Shown: positions 44,340 through 53,535 of the stretch, one piece after another
Position numbering within the stretch: the stretch's first letter is position 1
Layout of the letters: each line of letters begins with the position of its first letter
Source: Kumtagia sp044326205
Lineage (GTDB): Bacteria > Pseudomonadota > Alphaproteobacteria > Rhizobiales > Rhizobiaceae
Assembly (NCBI RefSeq): GCF_044326205.1
Contig: NZ_JBIRCY010000042.1
Span: 5,235-69,234, forward strand
Direction of reading: 5' to 3'
Length of the DNA stretch: 64,000 bases
Notes under the pieces: model-generated
The model's database searches: none
What the model was told of the DNA's origin: nothing
What the model saw: the letters and a program-made list of their open reading frames with translations, nothing else
Translations under genes and position numbers: made by a program

Positions 44340-46565
44340 TCAGAGGATGAAGTCCCCAGCGGAGAGCAGGCTGGTCTGGCCGACCAGCACCACCGACATC
44401 TCCGCCGTCGCGTCGGCGTCGACGTTGAAGTCGAGGACGAGGTTACCGCCGGACACCGTCTGGCGGATCTCGCCGGCAACGAAGGCGCCGCCGGCGTCGA
44501 GCTTGAAGGCGTTGTCCAAGCCGCCCGCGATGGCGTCGATGACGGCGACATCAATGCTGTCGCCGGCGGTGAAGTCGGTGATCTGGTCGGCCTTGGCCGT
44601 GCCGATGCCGGATTCCGTCAGAGCCAGGAACTCGAACGCGTCCTTGCCGCCGCCGCCTGTGAGCTTGTCAAAGCCTAGTCCGCCGGTGAGCGCGTCGGCT
44701 CCGTCGCCGCCCAGCAGCTTGTCGTTGCCGCCAAGGCCCCGTATCACGTCGTCGCCGCCGAGGCCGCGCAGCGTGTTGGCCCCGGCATTGCCGTCGATGT
44801 CCTGGTCAAAGCCGTTGCCAGTGAGGTCGATGGCGGTGGTGCCGCCATTGGACGTGGTCCTGAACTCATCGATCTGTGCCGCGGCGCCGAGTGTGTAGCT
44901 GACGGTGGTCGCGACAAGGTTCTCCTGGCCTTGAGTGTCTATGACGACGTCGCCGGAATTGTCGACAAAATAGATGTCGTTGCCGTCCAGGCCCTGCATG
45001 ATGTCGGCGCCGCCGCCGCCCTTGATCACGTTGGCGCCGTTGTTGCCGATGATCGTCTGGGCGAAATTGTTGCCGATCAGCTCGATGGCCGAGATGCCGC
45101 TGTTGGAGGTCGTCCGCAGCGTCTCGACCTCGGCGCCGGCCGCAAGCACATAGCTGGCGCTGGTGGCGACGAGGTCATTGCCCTTGCCGGCTGCCTCGAC
45201 GACGACGTCCTTGGCGTTGTCGACGAAATAGGTGTCGTTGCCGGCGGCACCCGCCATCCTGTCGGCGCCGCCCTTGCCGTTCAGCGTATCGGCGAAGCCG
45301 GTGCCCACCCAGTCGTCGGCCGCAGCGGTGCCGGTGAGGTTCACGGCCGCCGTGCGTGGATCGATGATCTGGGCGCGGACGTCGAAACTGGTGGCGCTGC
45401 CTTGCTGGCTTGCGTCCGTCCACGAGACCATGACCCGGCCATCGGCGAGCGCCGTCACCGACGGCTGGAACTGGTCGAACGGAACGGTCGTGTTGATGAC
45501 GATTTCGTCGGTTTCGCCGCCCACGTCGCTGCCGTCGACGCCGCTGATGACCTTGCCGCGAATGTGGGCTCCGGATCCGTCGCTCTCGCCGGCGCTGCCT
45601 GCGTCCCGCCAGGCGACGAACAGATTGCCGTCCGAAAGGGCAGTCATCGACACGTTGTCTTCGTTGGTATTGACGTCGTCGTCGATGAAGACATCCCGGG
45701 TCTGCGGCAGGCCGTTGGCATTGAAGATGCGCAGGACCGCGTCCGTGTCGTTGTCGTCGAAAGTATGGGTCCATGCGACCGCGAAGCCGCCATTGGCCAG
45801 CGCCACAACCGTCGGGTCGAACTGGTTGTCGGTGACCGAGAAATTGACGACGAACTCGCCGCCGACGCTCGTGCCGCTGGCATCGAAAATCTCGGCGCGG
45901 ATATGCGAGCCGAACCCATCGGTCTCGCCGTCGCCGCCGGAGTCGGTCCAGACGGTGACGAAACCACCGCCGGCGAGACCGGCGGTCGTCGAGTTCAGCT
46001 CGAGCCCGGGACTGCCGTCGATGAACACCTCAACGCTGCTGCGCGGCGTCCCGTCGGCATTGAAGACACGGCCGCGGATGTCCAGGTCGACATTGCCGGA
46101 ATCATGACCCCAGGAGGCGGCGAAGCCGCCATCGGCCAGCGCCGAGATCGAGACGTCGCCCTGATTGAGCTGCGTCGTCACGTTGAGGATGAACTCGTCG
46201 GTGTCAGGCGTGCCGTTTTCGTTGAAGATGCGCGCCTTGACGCTCGACCCGGAACCGTCGCCCGTATCGTTGGGCGCGAGTTGGGTCCAAGCGATCACAT
46301 AGCGGCCGTCGGCGAGCACGGTCACGGACGGCTGGGCGGAATCGGTATTCTCGTTGCCGTTGACGGCGGTCTCGTCGCCGAGCTTGCTGCCGTCGGCATT
46401 GAATAGCTGCGTGCGGATGCTGGTGAAGCCGGTGGCGTCGGCCTCGTCCTGCCATGTGACGACGAACTTGCCGTTGGCAAGACCGGCGACGGAGGGGTTC
46501 TGCTGAAAGCCCGCCGTGGTCGTGTTGACCACGAATTCGAAACCAGAAAAAGAAGGGGTAGCCAT
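44340..46565 (-). CDS. RTX-type calcium-binding secreted protein
   Basis: 741 residues, Asp/Gly/Asn-rich with almost no Cys, typical of type I secretion substrates. The first ~430 residues contain about eight repeats built around the pattern ALADGRYVIAWTQ / RIFNADGTP, a beta-propeller-like or cadherin-like array. The last third has hemolysin-type nonapeptides (GGADRMAGAAGNDTYFVD, GGDDVIRGLGGNDKLLGGDGAD) and a C-terminal hydrophobic secretion end (SLLSAGDFIL). The ATG at 46565 has CAGGAG upstream. No type I exporter lies next to it. Likely surface or extracellular; function unknown. Confidence 0.88.
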   Translation of the reverse strand: MATPSFSGFEFVVNTTTAGFQQNPSVAGLANGKFVVTWQDEADATGFTSIRTQLFNADGSKLGDETAVNGNENTDSAQPSVTVLADGRYVIAWTQLAPNDTGDGSGSSVKARIFNENGTPDTDEFILNVTTQLNQGDVSISALADGGFAASWGHDSGNVDLDIRGRVFNADGTPRSSVEVFIDGSPGLELNSTTAGLAGGGFVTVWTDSGGDGETDGFGSHIRAEIFDASGTSVGGEFVVNFSVTDNQFDPTVVALANGGFAVAWTHTFDDNDTDAVLRIFNANGLPQTRDVFIDDDVNTNEDNVSMTALSDGNLFVAWRDAGSAGESDGSGAHIRGKVISGVDGSDVGGETDEIVINTTVPFDQFQPSVTALADGRVMVSWTDASQQGSATSFDVRAQIIDPRTAAVNLTGTAAADDWVGTGFADTLNGKGGADRMAGAAGNDTYFVDNAKDVVVEAAGKGNDLVATSASYVLAAGAEVETLRTTSNSGISAIELIGNNFAQTIIGNNGANVIKGGGGADIMQGLDGNDIYFVDNSGDVVIDTQGQENLVATTVSYTLGAAAQIDEFRTTSNGGTTAIDLTGNGFDQDIDGNAGANTLRGLGGDDVIRGLGGNDKLLGGDGADALTGGLGFDKLTGGGGKDAFEFLALTESGIGTAKADQITDFTAGDSIDVAVIDAIAGGLDNAFKLDAGGAFVAGEIRQTVSGGNLVLDFNVDADATAEMSVVLVGQTSLLSAGDFIL

Positions 46566-46740
46566 GGCTGTAACTCCTGAGTGTTGCTTGATGACGAACC
46601 AGCGGTTCGATGGCGGCAAGTGCTACAGGCGATTCGGCTCCGGCTCTTGGACTGGCGCGAAGGAAGAGTAGGACTGCGGCGAAAGTCGCGACCGCCGGGC
46701 ACTGCTTTCCAGACGGCTCGCCACGTGCTGGCGTTGTGGT

Positions 46741-47769
46741 ATGCTCCGGACAGGTCGGGTGGGGTTTTCTGCGCCCGGATCGGTGAGGCGGGGATTGACC
46801 TCGGACGGCGACAGCGCGAATTCCTCGCGGCTCTCGACCAGCGACTGGCCGGAGAAGAACCGGCTGGCGCTGCTGCACGATGTCTATGGCGGCTTTCTGC
46901 AATGCGACATCGCGCCGGCCGACCGCGAATTGCCGGAGTTCGCCTCCAGCGTGCGACCCCTGCCCGGGCTCGATATCCTGTCGGTGGCCAGTTCGGGGCT
47001 TCGCGTCCGCCGCTCGCGGGCGCAGGTCGATCCCGACCATCTCTTCCTGACCATCAATCTCGCCGGCAGCCGCGAAGCGTTCCTCGGCGGCCGGGAGACG
47101 ACATTCGGCGAAGGCGAGGCCGTTCTCATCTCAGGCGAGGCCGGCGGGCTCAACGTGCCGGCGGGCTCGCGCTTCATGACGCTGAAGATGGCCGTCAAGG
47201 CGATCGAGCCGCTGGTGCCCGACTTCGGCGATCGTCTCATCCGGCCCATTCCGCGCCAGTCGGAGGCGCTGCAACTGCTTTCAGGCTATCTCGGGACGGT
47301 GAACAAGGCCGAGATGCTGGCCAAGCCCGATCTGCAGCGCGTCGTGGCGTCCCATGTCCACGATCTCGCAGCGCTGGCGCTTGGCGCAACGCGCGATGCG
47401 GCGGAGCAGGCGCGCGCCCGCGGGGCGCGGGCAGCAAGGCTGCGGGCGATCAAGGACGATATCGCCGCCAATCTCGACGGCGACGTGTCGATCGACGCCA
47501 TTGCCCGGCGGCATCGCGTGACGCCGCGCTCGGTGCAGATGGCATTCGAGGCGGAGGGGACGACGTTTACCGATTTCGTTCTCGGCCAAAGGCTTGCCCG
47601 CGCGCACCGAATGCTCACCGATCCGCTGCGCATCGGGCAAAAAATCAGCACTGTCGCCTTCGATGCCGGCTTCGGCGACCTGTCCTATTTCAACCGCGTC
47701 TTCCGCCGCCGTTTCGGCGCCATTCCCTCGGAAGTCCGCGAGGCGGCCCGCCAGGAATTTGGGGGTTGA
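46741..47769 (+). CDS. AraC-family transcriptional regulator
   Basis: 342 residues. The C-terminal ~105 residues are an AraC/XylS double helix-turn-helix (DVSIDAIARRHRVTPRSVQMAFEAEG..., then KISTVAFDAGFGDLSYFNRVFRRRFGAIPSEVR). The N-terminal part resembles the AraC_binding_2 cupin-like sensor seen in FeaR-type proteins. It is divergent from the RTX gene with a 175-base gap, so the RTX gene could be a target. No clear ribosome-binding site precedes the ATG. Effector unknown. Confidence 0.85.
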   Translation: MLRTGRVGFSAPGSVRRGLTSDGDSANSSRLSTSDWPEKNRLALLHDVYGGFLQCDIAPADRELPEFASSVRPLPGLDILSVASSGLRVRRSRAQVDPDHLFLTINLAGSREAFLGGRETTFGEGEAVLISGEAGGLNVPAGSRFMTLKMAVKAIEPLVPDFGDRLIRPIPRQSEALQLLSGYLGTVNKAEMLAKPDLQRVVASHVHDLAALALGATRDAAEQARARGARAARLRAIKDDIAANLDGDVSIDAIARRHRVTPRSVQMAFEAEGTTFTDFVLGQRLARAHRMLTDPLRIGQKISTVAFDAGFGDLSYFNRVFRRRFGAIPSEVREAARQEFGG

Positions 47770-47783
47770 GAGCCGTGGATTCC

Positions 47784-47909
47784 TTACGCCACAGCCCTTG
47801 CCAGCGCGCATTGCGACCACAGGTCCGACAGCGAGTGGATCGGGTGGTCGATGTCGGCGCCGGTGTGCAACGGCGAAGGCGGGATGCGCAGGCGCTCGGT
47901 CTTGCGCGC
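47784..47909 (-). pseudogene. hemA: hemA 3'-end duplicate (fragment)
   Basis: On the minus strand this encodes only the last ~41 residues of 5-aminolevulinate synthase (RKTERLRIPPSPLHT..., ending SQCALARAVA and stop). Over about 103 aligned bases it differs from the intact hemA end (51406 onward) at only seven positions by eye, several changing residues. Homology stops abruptly at 47910. It has no start and cannot be functional. The rest of the 47770-48092 gap holds nothing else recognisable. Confidence 0.85.
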
Positions 47910-48092
47910 CAGCGGCATCTGGTTCCGCTGGACGGAATGTTCCCAAACCCTGCTTGTCGGGTCGGCGCGACCATTCTATCGATGCCGCTGAGAGAGGCTG
48001 TTCGCGGTACGCGCGGTCACCTTGATCTCTCCAGATCGACCGCTCGCACGGGATGCAGATCGGGACGGAAGCACTTGAGGGGGGTGCCAAGC

Positions 48093-49031
48093 ATGGGCCG
48101 CAACGTCCACGCAAACGATCGTCCGGCCGCCGATTGCGCCAGCGCGCCCTCCGTGCAGCGCATGGCGCTGGACGCCTGCGTCGACGTGATTGCCGGCGTC
48201 GAACCCACCATCGCCGAGATTCCCGCGCATGAGACGCTGATCACCACGCGATGGCTGCATCCGGCGCTGCACGAAACCATGCCCGAAGTGCCCGTGCATG
48301 TCGTCGCGACCTATTATGGCGCGCCGGTGAAGCGGGCGTGGCGGTGCGGAAATTTTCGGCGCGAGGCGGTGGGCCGCCCCGGCACCACGGCGGTCATTCC
48401 GGCCAATTGGGGCGGCCGCTGGGATATCGAGGAGGAGGGGCGGCTGTCCTACGTGTTCCTGAGCAATACGCGGCTGAAGAGTTTCGCCGAACAGTGGCTG
48501 CCGGGGGGAAAGGCGATCGAGCTGGTGCCCAGCATCGGCGAGGAGGATGTCATCGGCTCGCATATCATGCGGATGCTCAACCGCTACGCCAGCAAGCCGG
48601 AGCAAGCTTCCAGCCTGTTCGCCGAGCAGGCGCTCGACCATCTCTGCCTTCATCTCATCCGAAATCATTCTTCGCTGGCGAAGCCGGCGGCGCCGGTGCC
48701 GGCGCGCGGCCTGCTCGCCTGGCAGGTGCGCAAGGTGACCGGCTATATGCGCGATCGGCTGGACCGCACCATAGGGCTGGACGAACTGGCGGCCGAGCTC
48801 AATCTCAGCCGCTTCCATTTCTGTACTGCCTTCCGGCTGGCAACGGGACGCACGCCCTACGAGTGGCTGACCCGCATGCGCATGGAGCGCGCCCGCGAGC
48901 TGCTGGCCGATCCACGCCATAGCATCACCGAGATCGCTCTGGCCGTCGGCTACAGGACGCCGTCGGCCTTTGCAGCGAGCTTCCGCAAGGTGACCGGAAC
49001 GACGCCGTCGGAGTTCCGCCGGGGGATTTGA
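48093..49031 (+). CDS. AraC-family transcriptional regulator
   Basis: 312 residues. The C-terminal AraC/XylS DNA-binding domain is clear (TIGLDELAAELNLSRFHFCTAFRLATGRTPYEWLTRMRMERARELL, then SITEIALAVGYRTPSAFAASFRKVTGTTPSEFRRG). The N-terminal ~190 residues are a less conserved sensor domain. The ATG at 48093 has GAGGGGGG 9 bases upstream; the frame is open much farther upstream but without good starts. It precedes the HbpS-SDR-SnoaL genes and probably controls them. Confidence 0.88.
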   Translation: MGRNVHANDRPAADCASAPSVQRMALDACVDVIAGVEPTIAEIPAHETLITTRWLHPALHETMPEVPVHVVATYYGAPVKRAWRCGNFRREAVGRPGTTAVIPANWGGRWDIEEEGRLSYVFLSNTRLKSFAEQWLPGGKAIELVPSIGEEDVIGSHIMRMLNRYASKPEQASSLFAEQALDHLCLHLIRNHSSLAKPAAPVPARGLLAWQVRKVTGYMRDRLDRTIGLDELAAELNLSRFHFCTAFRLATGRTPYEWLTRMRMERARELLADPRHSITEIALAVGYRTPSAFAASFRKVTGTTPSEFRRGI

Positions 49032-49222
49032 GGGGCGCCATCAGTTCCTCACCGCAAGACTCTTGCAACATATTTCGCGTGATTGGTTGCCAAGGCGAGC
49101 AACCTGTTTTCCCACCCTTCGAAGCGTCGCTTCGCCCCGGTCGAGTGCCGAGACGATCGGCGTCGCTCGCGTTTGAACTACGCAAACAGCAGATGACTTT
49201 CGTGTGAACAGCCAATCGCAAG

Positions 49223-49250
49223 ATCGCGATAGTCGCCGCAATATCGCGAT
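49223..49250. promoter_or_regulatory. ATCGCGAT direct repeats before the HbpS-like gene
   Basis: ATCGCGATAG occurs twice in the same orientation with starts 20 bases apart (49223 and 49243), two helical turns, the spacing AraC-type regulators prefer. It lies ~190 bases before the HbpS-like start. The rest of 49032-49437 has no convincing gene. Confidence 0.45.
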
Positions 49251-49437
49251 AGCGCGGCCGACGCCCACGGAATAGTTTCCCCTCATCCATCCCAAGGCAG
49301 GGAACGGGGCCGCCATGGCAGGATGCGCTGTCGGCGGCCTGTGCTGATGCATAGACGCATTGCACGCGCAGCTCATGCCGACGGCGTCCCATCGAAGCGC
49401 CGGCGTCCGCCGGTTGCCACCAATCCAGAGGTATTTC

Positions 49438-49839
49438 GTGCTCTCTCTCAACCAGGCCAAAACCGTCATTGCAGCAGGCGAGGCAAAGGCGACTGTCATC
49501 GGCGTGCCGGTCATCGTCGCAGTGCTCGACGCGGGAGCGCATCTGAAGGCATTCAGCCGCATGGACGGCGCGGTGCTGGGCTCGATCGACATCGCCCTGC
49601 GCAAGGCCCGCACCGCCGTGCTGTTCGAGACGAGCAGCGAGGCGGTCTGGGACTATTGCAAGCCGGGCGCGCCAGCGCATGCGCTGGAATTTTCCAATGG
49701 CGGGCTGGCGCCGTTCGCCGGCGGCATTCCGCTGCGCGATACCGCGGGCGCGATGATCGGCGCCGTCGGCGTGTCGGGCGGTGCGGTTGCGCAAGACCTG
49801 GAAATTGCTGAGGCCGCTGTTGCGGCACTCGGCGTTTGA
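49438..49839 (+). CDS. HbpS/GlcG-family heme-degrading or heme-binding-like protein
   Basis: 133 residues from a GTG at 49438, which has AGAGG 8 bases upstream (an ATG at 49360 has none). The family pattern is complete: LSLNQAKTVIAAGEAKA, PVIVAVLDAGAHLKAFSRMDGA, IDIALRKARTAVLF, FAGGIPLRD and GAVGVSGGAVAQDLEIAEAAVAAL. Members include heme-binding HbpS and GlcG; the chemistry is mostly unproven. It is cytoplasmic here, with no signal peptide. 43 bases before an SDR gene. Confidence 0.82.
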   Translation: MLSLNQAKTVIAAGEAKATVIGVPVIVAVLDAGAHLKAFSRMDGAVLGSIDIALRKARTAVLFETSSEAVWDYCKPGAPAHALEFSNGGLAPFAGGIPLRDTAGAMIGAVGVSGGAVAQDLEIAEAAVAALGV

Positions 49840-49882
49840 CCGTTTCCCAGAAGAAAATTCCCAAGCATTGAAAGGACTTTTC

Positions 49883-50692
49883 ATGAGCAAGACCATTCTC
49901 GTCACCGGTGCGGGCTCCGGCTTCGGCAAGGCCGCTTCCATCGGCATGTCCAAGAACGGCCATTCGATCATCGCGACCACGCAGGTCTCGTCGCAGGTCA
50001 CCCCGCTGCGCGAGGAAGCGGCGGCGCTTGGCTTGAAGAATTTCCGCGTGGAGCGGCTCGACCTCACCGATCCCTACGACATCCGGCAGGCACAGGGCTG
50101 GGACATCGACGTCCTGTGGAACAATGCCGGCATGGGCGAGGCAGGCCCCGTCTGGGAGATCCCGATCGATATCGTGCGCAAGAACTATGAGGTCAACGTC
50201 TTCCTGCCGCTGGTGCTGACCCAGGGGGTGGTCCAGCGCTGGGTGCGGGAGGGCAAGGCCAAGGGCAAGAAGGTCGTCTTCACCTCATCGATGGGCGGCC
50301 TGTTCACGCCGGCCAACTGGGGCACCTATGTCTCGACCAAGCACGCGCTGGAATCGTTTGCCGAGGCGATGCAGCAGGAACTGGCGTCCTACGGCATCAA
50401 GGTTCAGACCATCAATCCCGGCGCGTATTACACCGGCTACAACGAGACGATGGCCGACAACCCGTTCCGCTGGCTCGACGATTCCAAGAATTTTACCAAG
50501 CGCGCCGACCTGCGAAAGGGTTTTGACGACTTCTTCGCCACGCCGGAAGGCAAGATGGACCCGAAGGAGATGATCGACCGCATGATCGAGATCGTGCCGG
50601 CCGACGAGGGCAAATTCCGCAACGTCGTGCCGAAGGTCATCGAGGACATGCTGAAAGCGCATCAGTTGAAGGCGTGGGAGAACACGATCTGA
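49883..50692 (+). CDS. short-chain dehydrogenase/reductase
   Basis: A 269-residue classical SDR. Cofactor motif TGAGSGFGKA, DLTD, NNAGMG, catalytic Ser in FTSSMGG and YVSTK with Tyr/Lys. Its C-terminal third is long and aromatic (YYTGYNETMADNPFRW). AAAGGA precedes the ATG. It probably shares a transcript with the HbpS-like gene; substrate unknown. Confidence 0.88.
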   Translation: MSKTILVTGAGSGFGKAASIGMSKNGHSIIATTQVSSQVTPLREEAAALGLKNFRVERLDLTDPYDIRQAQGWDIDVLWNNAGMGEAGPVWEIPIDIVRKNYEVNVFLPLVLTQGVVQRWVREGKAKGKKVVFTSSMGGLFTPANWGTYVSTKHALESFAEAMQQELASYGIKVQTINPGAYYTGYNETMADNPFRWLDDSKNFTKRADLRKGFDDFFATPEGKMDPKEMIDRMIEIVPADEGKFRNVVPKVIEDMLKAHQLKAWENTI

Positions 50693-50796
50693 GCCTGATC
50701 AAGGATCCATCAGGCCCGGCCTGACGGATTGAGCTCCCGACCCCCTGTCCAGCGCGAGCTCAGGCTCGCGCGTCGATCGATCGAGGAACGAATTCA

Positions 50797-51279
50797 ATGC
50801 GCCGATACGCCCTGACACTGCTTTCCATCTTTGCCCTTTCCGGAGCCCCCGCCATGGCACAGTCCACGGACATCGAAGCAAACAACAAGGCGGCGCTCGC
50901 GGCAAAATTCGACGCCTGGGGGGCCGGCACCGGCAGCCCCTACGACCTGTTGGCGGACGATGCGAACTGGACCATCGTCGGCCGCTCGGCCGCCTCGAAG
51001 ACCTATCCCAGCAAGGAGGCGTTCATCACGGAGGTGATCCGCCCGTTTAACGCGCGCATGAGCGTCGGCCTGAAGCCGACGATCCGCAACATGTATGCCG
51101 AGGGCGACACGGTGGTCGTATTCTTCGACGCCGCCGGCACGGCCCGAGACGGCCAGCCTTACAAGAACACCTATGCGTGGTTCCTCGACATGAAGGACGG
51201 CAAGGTGGTCAAGGCGCACGCCTTCTTCGACAGCGTCGAGTTCAACGAGTTTTGGGAGCGCGTGACGCCAGCGGAATAA
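50797..51279 (+). CDS. SnoaL/NTF2-like protein with signal peptide
   Basis: 160 residues. The N-terminal signal peptide MRRYALTLLSIFALSGAPAMAQ is followed by a cone-shaped NTF2/SnoaL-like fold: FDAWGAGTGSPYDLLADDANWTIVG, YPSKEAFITEVI, NMYAEGDTVVVFFDAAGTARDGQPYKNTYAWFLDMKDGKVVKAHAFFD. GAGGAA precedes the ATG. Exported to the periplasm; ligand or activity unknown. It is convergent with hemA across a palindromic repeat. Confidence 0.85.
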   Translation: MRRYALTLLSIFALSGAPAMAQSTDIEANNKAALAAKFDAWGAGTGSPYDLLADDANWTIVGRSAASKTYPSKEAFITEVIRPFNARMSVGLKPTIRNMYAEGDTVVVFFDAAGTARDGQPYKNTYAWFLDMKDGKVVKAHAFFDSVEFNEFWERVTPAE

Positions 51280-51307
51280 GTTTATTTAGCCGGCTTGGCC
51301 GAGCGTA

Positions 51308-51395
51308 AAATCCGGGGACAGTTTACTTAATTCCGAACTCGGCCGGTGACGCGGCAAGGACGGTGATCGGAATTAAGTAAACTGTCCCCGGATTT
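51308..51395. repeat. GGGGACAGTTTACTT palindromic element, copy 1
   Basis: Perfect 29-base inverted arms (51308-51336 and 51367-51395) around a 30-base loop, filling the convergent gap between the SnoaL-like gene and hemA. The arm core GGGGACAGTTTACTT recurs at 54896 and 59217. It resembles the terminal palindromes mobilised by REP-associated Y1 transposases. It could also end transcription from both sides. Confidence 0.9.
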
Positions 51396-51405
51396 CCTAC
51401 GTTCG

Positions 51406-52620
51406 TCAGGCAACCTGCCGCGCCAGGGCGCATTGCGACCACAGATCCGACAGCGAGTGGATCAGATGGTCGATGTCGGCGTCGGTGTGCAGCGGCGACG
51501 GCGTGATGCGCAGGCGCTCGGTCTTGCGCGGCACGGTCGGATAGTTGATCGGCTGCACATAGACGCTGTAGCGGTCGAGCAGGATATCGCTGATCCACTT
51601 GCACTTGGCGGCGTCGCGGACCATCACCGGCACGATGTGGCTGGTGTTGGCCATGTAGGGGATGCCGATACGGTCGAGGCCGGCGCGCACTTTCCGCACG
51701 CGATCCTGGTGGCGGGCGCGCTCGAACGGGCTGGCCTTCAGGTGGCGGATCGAGGCCAGCGCGCCGGCCGCCACATGCGGCGGCAGGGCCGTGGTGAAGA
51801 TGAAGCCGCTGGCGAAAGAGCGGATGAAGTCGATGAGTTTTGCCGAACCGGTGATGTAGCCGCCGACCACGCCGAACGCCTTGCCCAGCGTGCCCTCGAT
51901 GATGGTGATGCGGTCCATCAGGCCGTCGCGCTCGGCGACGCCGCCGCCGCGCGCGCCATACATGCCGACCGCATGGACCTCGTCGAGATAGGTCATGGCG
52001 CCGTGCTTTTCGGCGATGGCGACGATCTCGGCGATCGGCGCGATGTCGCCGTCCATCGAATAGACGCTCTCGAAGGCGACGATCTTCGGCACGTCGGCAC
52101 CATATTCGGAGAGTACGCGGTCGAGATCGGCCGGGTCATTGTGCTTCCAGATGCGCTTTTGCGCCTTGGAATGGCGAATGCCCTCGATCATCGAGGCGTG
52201 GTTGCCTTCGTCGGAGAAGATGACGCAGCCGGGAATGTTGGCGCCGAGCGTCGACAGCGTCGTCCAGTTGGAGACGTAGCCGGAGGTGAACAGCAGCGCG
52301 CCTTCCTTGCCGTGCAGGTCGGCGAGTTCGCGCTCGAGCAGGACATGGTAGTGATTGGTGCCGGAAATGTTGCGCGTGCCGCCGGCGCCGGCGCCGCATT
52401 TCTCCAGCGCTTCATGCATGGCGGCGAGTACGGCAGGATTCTGGCCCATGCCGAGATAGTCGTTGGAGCACCAGACGGTGACTTCGCGGGCCTCCTCGCC
52501 GGCATAGCGCAAGGCGCGTGGAAACAGGCCGGCGCGGCGTTCCAGATCGGCGAACACCCGGTAGCGGCCTTCCTTGTGCAGGCCGTCCAGCTTTTCGGCG
52601 AAGAAAGTCTCGAAATCCAT
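51406..52620 (-). CDS. hemA: 5-aminolevulinate synthase HemA
   Basis: A 404-residue PLP-dependent enzyme of the alphaproteobacterial (Shemin) route, joining glycine and succinyl-CoA to aminolevulinate. Visible are WCSNDYLGMGQNP, SGTNHYHVLLE, FSDEGNHASMIEG, YLDEVHAVGMYG with the PLP-ring Asp, and the Schiff-base Lys at 247 in EGTLGKAFG. Full length. AGGGAG lies upstream of the ATG. Its last ~41 codons have a diverged copy at 47784-47909. Confidence 0.97.
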   Translation of the reverse strand: MDFETFFAEKLDGLHKEGRYRVFADLERRAGLFPRALRYAGEEAREVTVWCSNDYLGMGQNPAVLAAMHEALEKCGAGAGGTRNISGTNHYHVLLERELADLHGKEGALLFTSGYVSNWTTLSTLGANIPGCVIFSDEGNHASMIEGIRHSKAQKRIWKHNDPADLDRVLSEYGADVPKIVAFESVYSMDGDIAPIAEIVAIAEKHGAMTYLDEVHAVGMYGARGGGVAERDGLMDRITIIEGTLGKAFGVVGGYITGSAKLIDFIRSFASGFIFTTALPPHVAAGALASIRHLKASPFERARHQDRVRKVRAGLDRIGIPYMANTSHIVPVMVRDAAKCKWISDILLDRYSVYVQPINYPTVPRKTERLRITPSPLHTDADIDHLIHSLSDLWSQCALARQVA

Positions 52621-52891
52621 CAGCTTTAAAGCTCCCTGGGGAACGTTCCCTCGGTACCCTTGGGCAGAACCGTATCGCGCCCTTGCCCGCCTATTTCAAC
52701 TATACCTTCCGGCGCGGCGGCGAAATGCCGCAAACTCCCCGGCCTCCATCATCGGCCACCGGCGGCTGGCCTTGATCTCCCTTGATGACAAGAACGTATC
52801 AGAACGCTGTTTCCATTCGCACGCGCAAAATTTTGAAGCCGTATCAAGAAAGTTGCGAGCAGGTATCCACCCCGTTGCGATCGCGTACTCA

Positions 52892-53449
52892 TCACGCCGC
52901 GTCCTTCCATTTGATCGAGCAGCCGACCGAGGCGATCTGGTCGCGCGGGCCCTGGCCGGTGCGGGCGATTTCAGCCATCGCTTCGAAAAGGTCGCGGCGC
53001 ATCTCACTTGGGCCGACTTCCTTTCGCGAAGCGTCGAGCCGGCCGCGGTATTGCAGTTTCAGGTCGCGGTTGAACCCGAAAAAATCCGGAGTGCAGGCGG
53101 CGCCATAGGCGCGGGCGAGGGTTTGGTCCTCGTCCTGCAGATAGGCGAAGCCGAAGCCTCGCTCGGCTGCAAAAAGCTTCATCTTGTCGAAGGAATCGGC
53201 GGGATAGGCCGATGCGTCGTTGGAGTTTACCGCGACGAAGCCGATGCCCCGCGGCTTGAGGTCAGCGGCGTCGCGGACGATGCGGTCGATGACGGCGCGC
53301 ACATAGGGGCAGTGGTTGCAGATGAAGGCAACGACGAGGCCGTTCGGCCCGGCCTGCCCAAGCACCGAATGGCGCTTGCCGTCAGTGCCCGGCAGCACCG
53401 CGTCGACGGCCTGCCAGCCGAAATCGCAGACGGGCGGGATCGATGCCAT
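52892..53449 (-). CDS. thioredoxin-fold (AhpC/TSA-like) protein
   Basis: 185 residues with a thioredoxin-like fold. The redox motif is CNHCPYVRAVIDRIV (CxxC as CNHC), preceded by VVAFI. It has VNSNDASAYPADSFDKM and a C-terminal TPDFFGFNRDLKLQYRGRLD with the cis-Pro region. This matches the redoxin proteins with the ICNHCPYV motif common in proteobacteria. No signal peptide, so cytoplasmic. The ATG at 53449 has GGAG upstream. The gap 52621-52891 holds only the hemA promoter region. Confidence 0.85.
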   Translation of the reverse strand: MASIPPVCDFGWQAVDAVLPGTDGKRHSVLGQAGPNGLVVAFICNHCPYVRAVIDRIVRDAADLKPRGIGFVAVNSNDASAYPADSFDKMKLFAAERGFGFAYLQDEDQTLARAYGAACTPDFFGFNRDLKLQYRGRLDASRKEVGPSEMRRDLFEAMAEIARTGQGPRDQIASVGCSIKWKDAA

Positions 53450-53535
53450 CGCGGGTCTCCAGCGGTCAAAGTTCCTTACCGTCTTTCGCAGGGTATTTGA
53501 ACCTTTTGCGGCCCAACTTGCCCGAAAGTGCAACA

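Noticed and set aside
46581..48092. In-frame extension of the second AraC gene through the first AraC gene
   Set aside because: The extension overlaps a complete AraC gene in another frame and the hemA fragment; the ATG at 48093 has a good ribosome-binding site.
51308..51395. Palindrome read only as a bidirectional terminator
   Set aside because: Two further copies with the same arm core occur at non-convergent places, so a repeat family explains it better; terminator function may be secondary.
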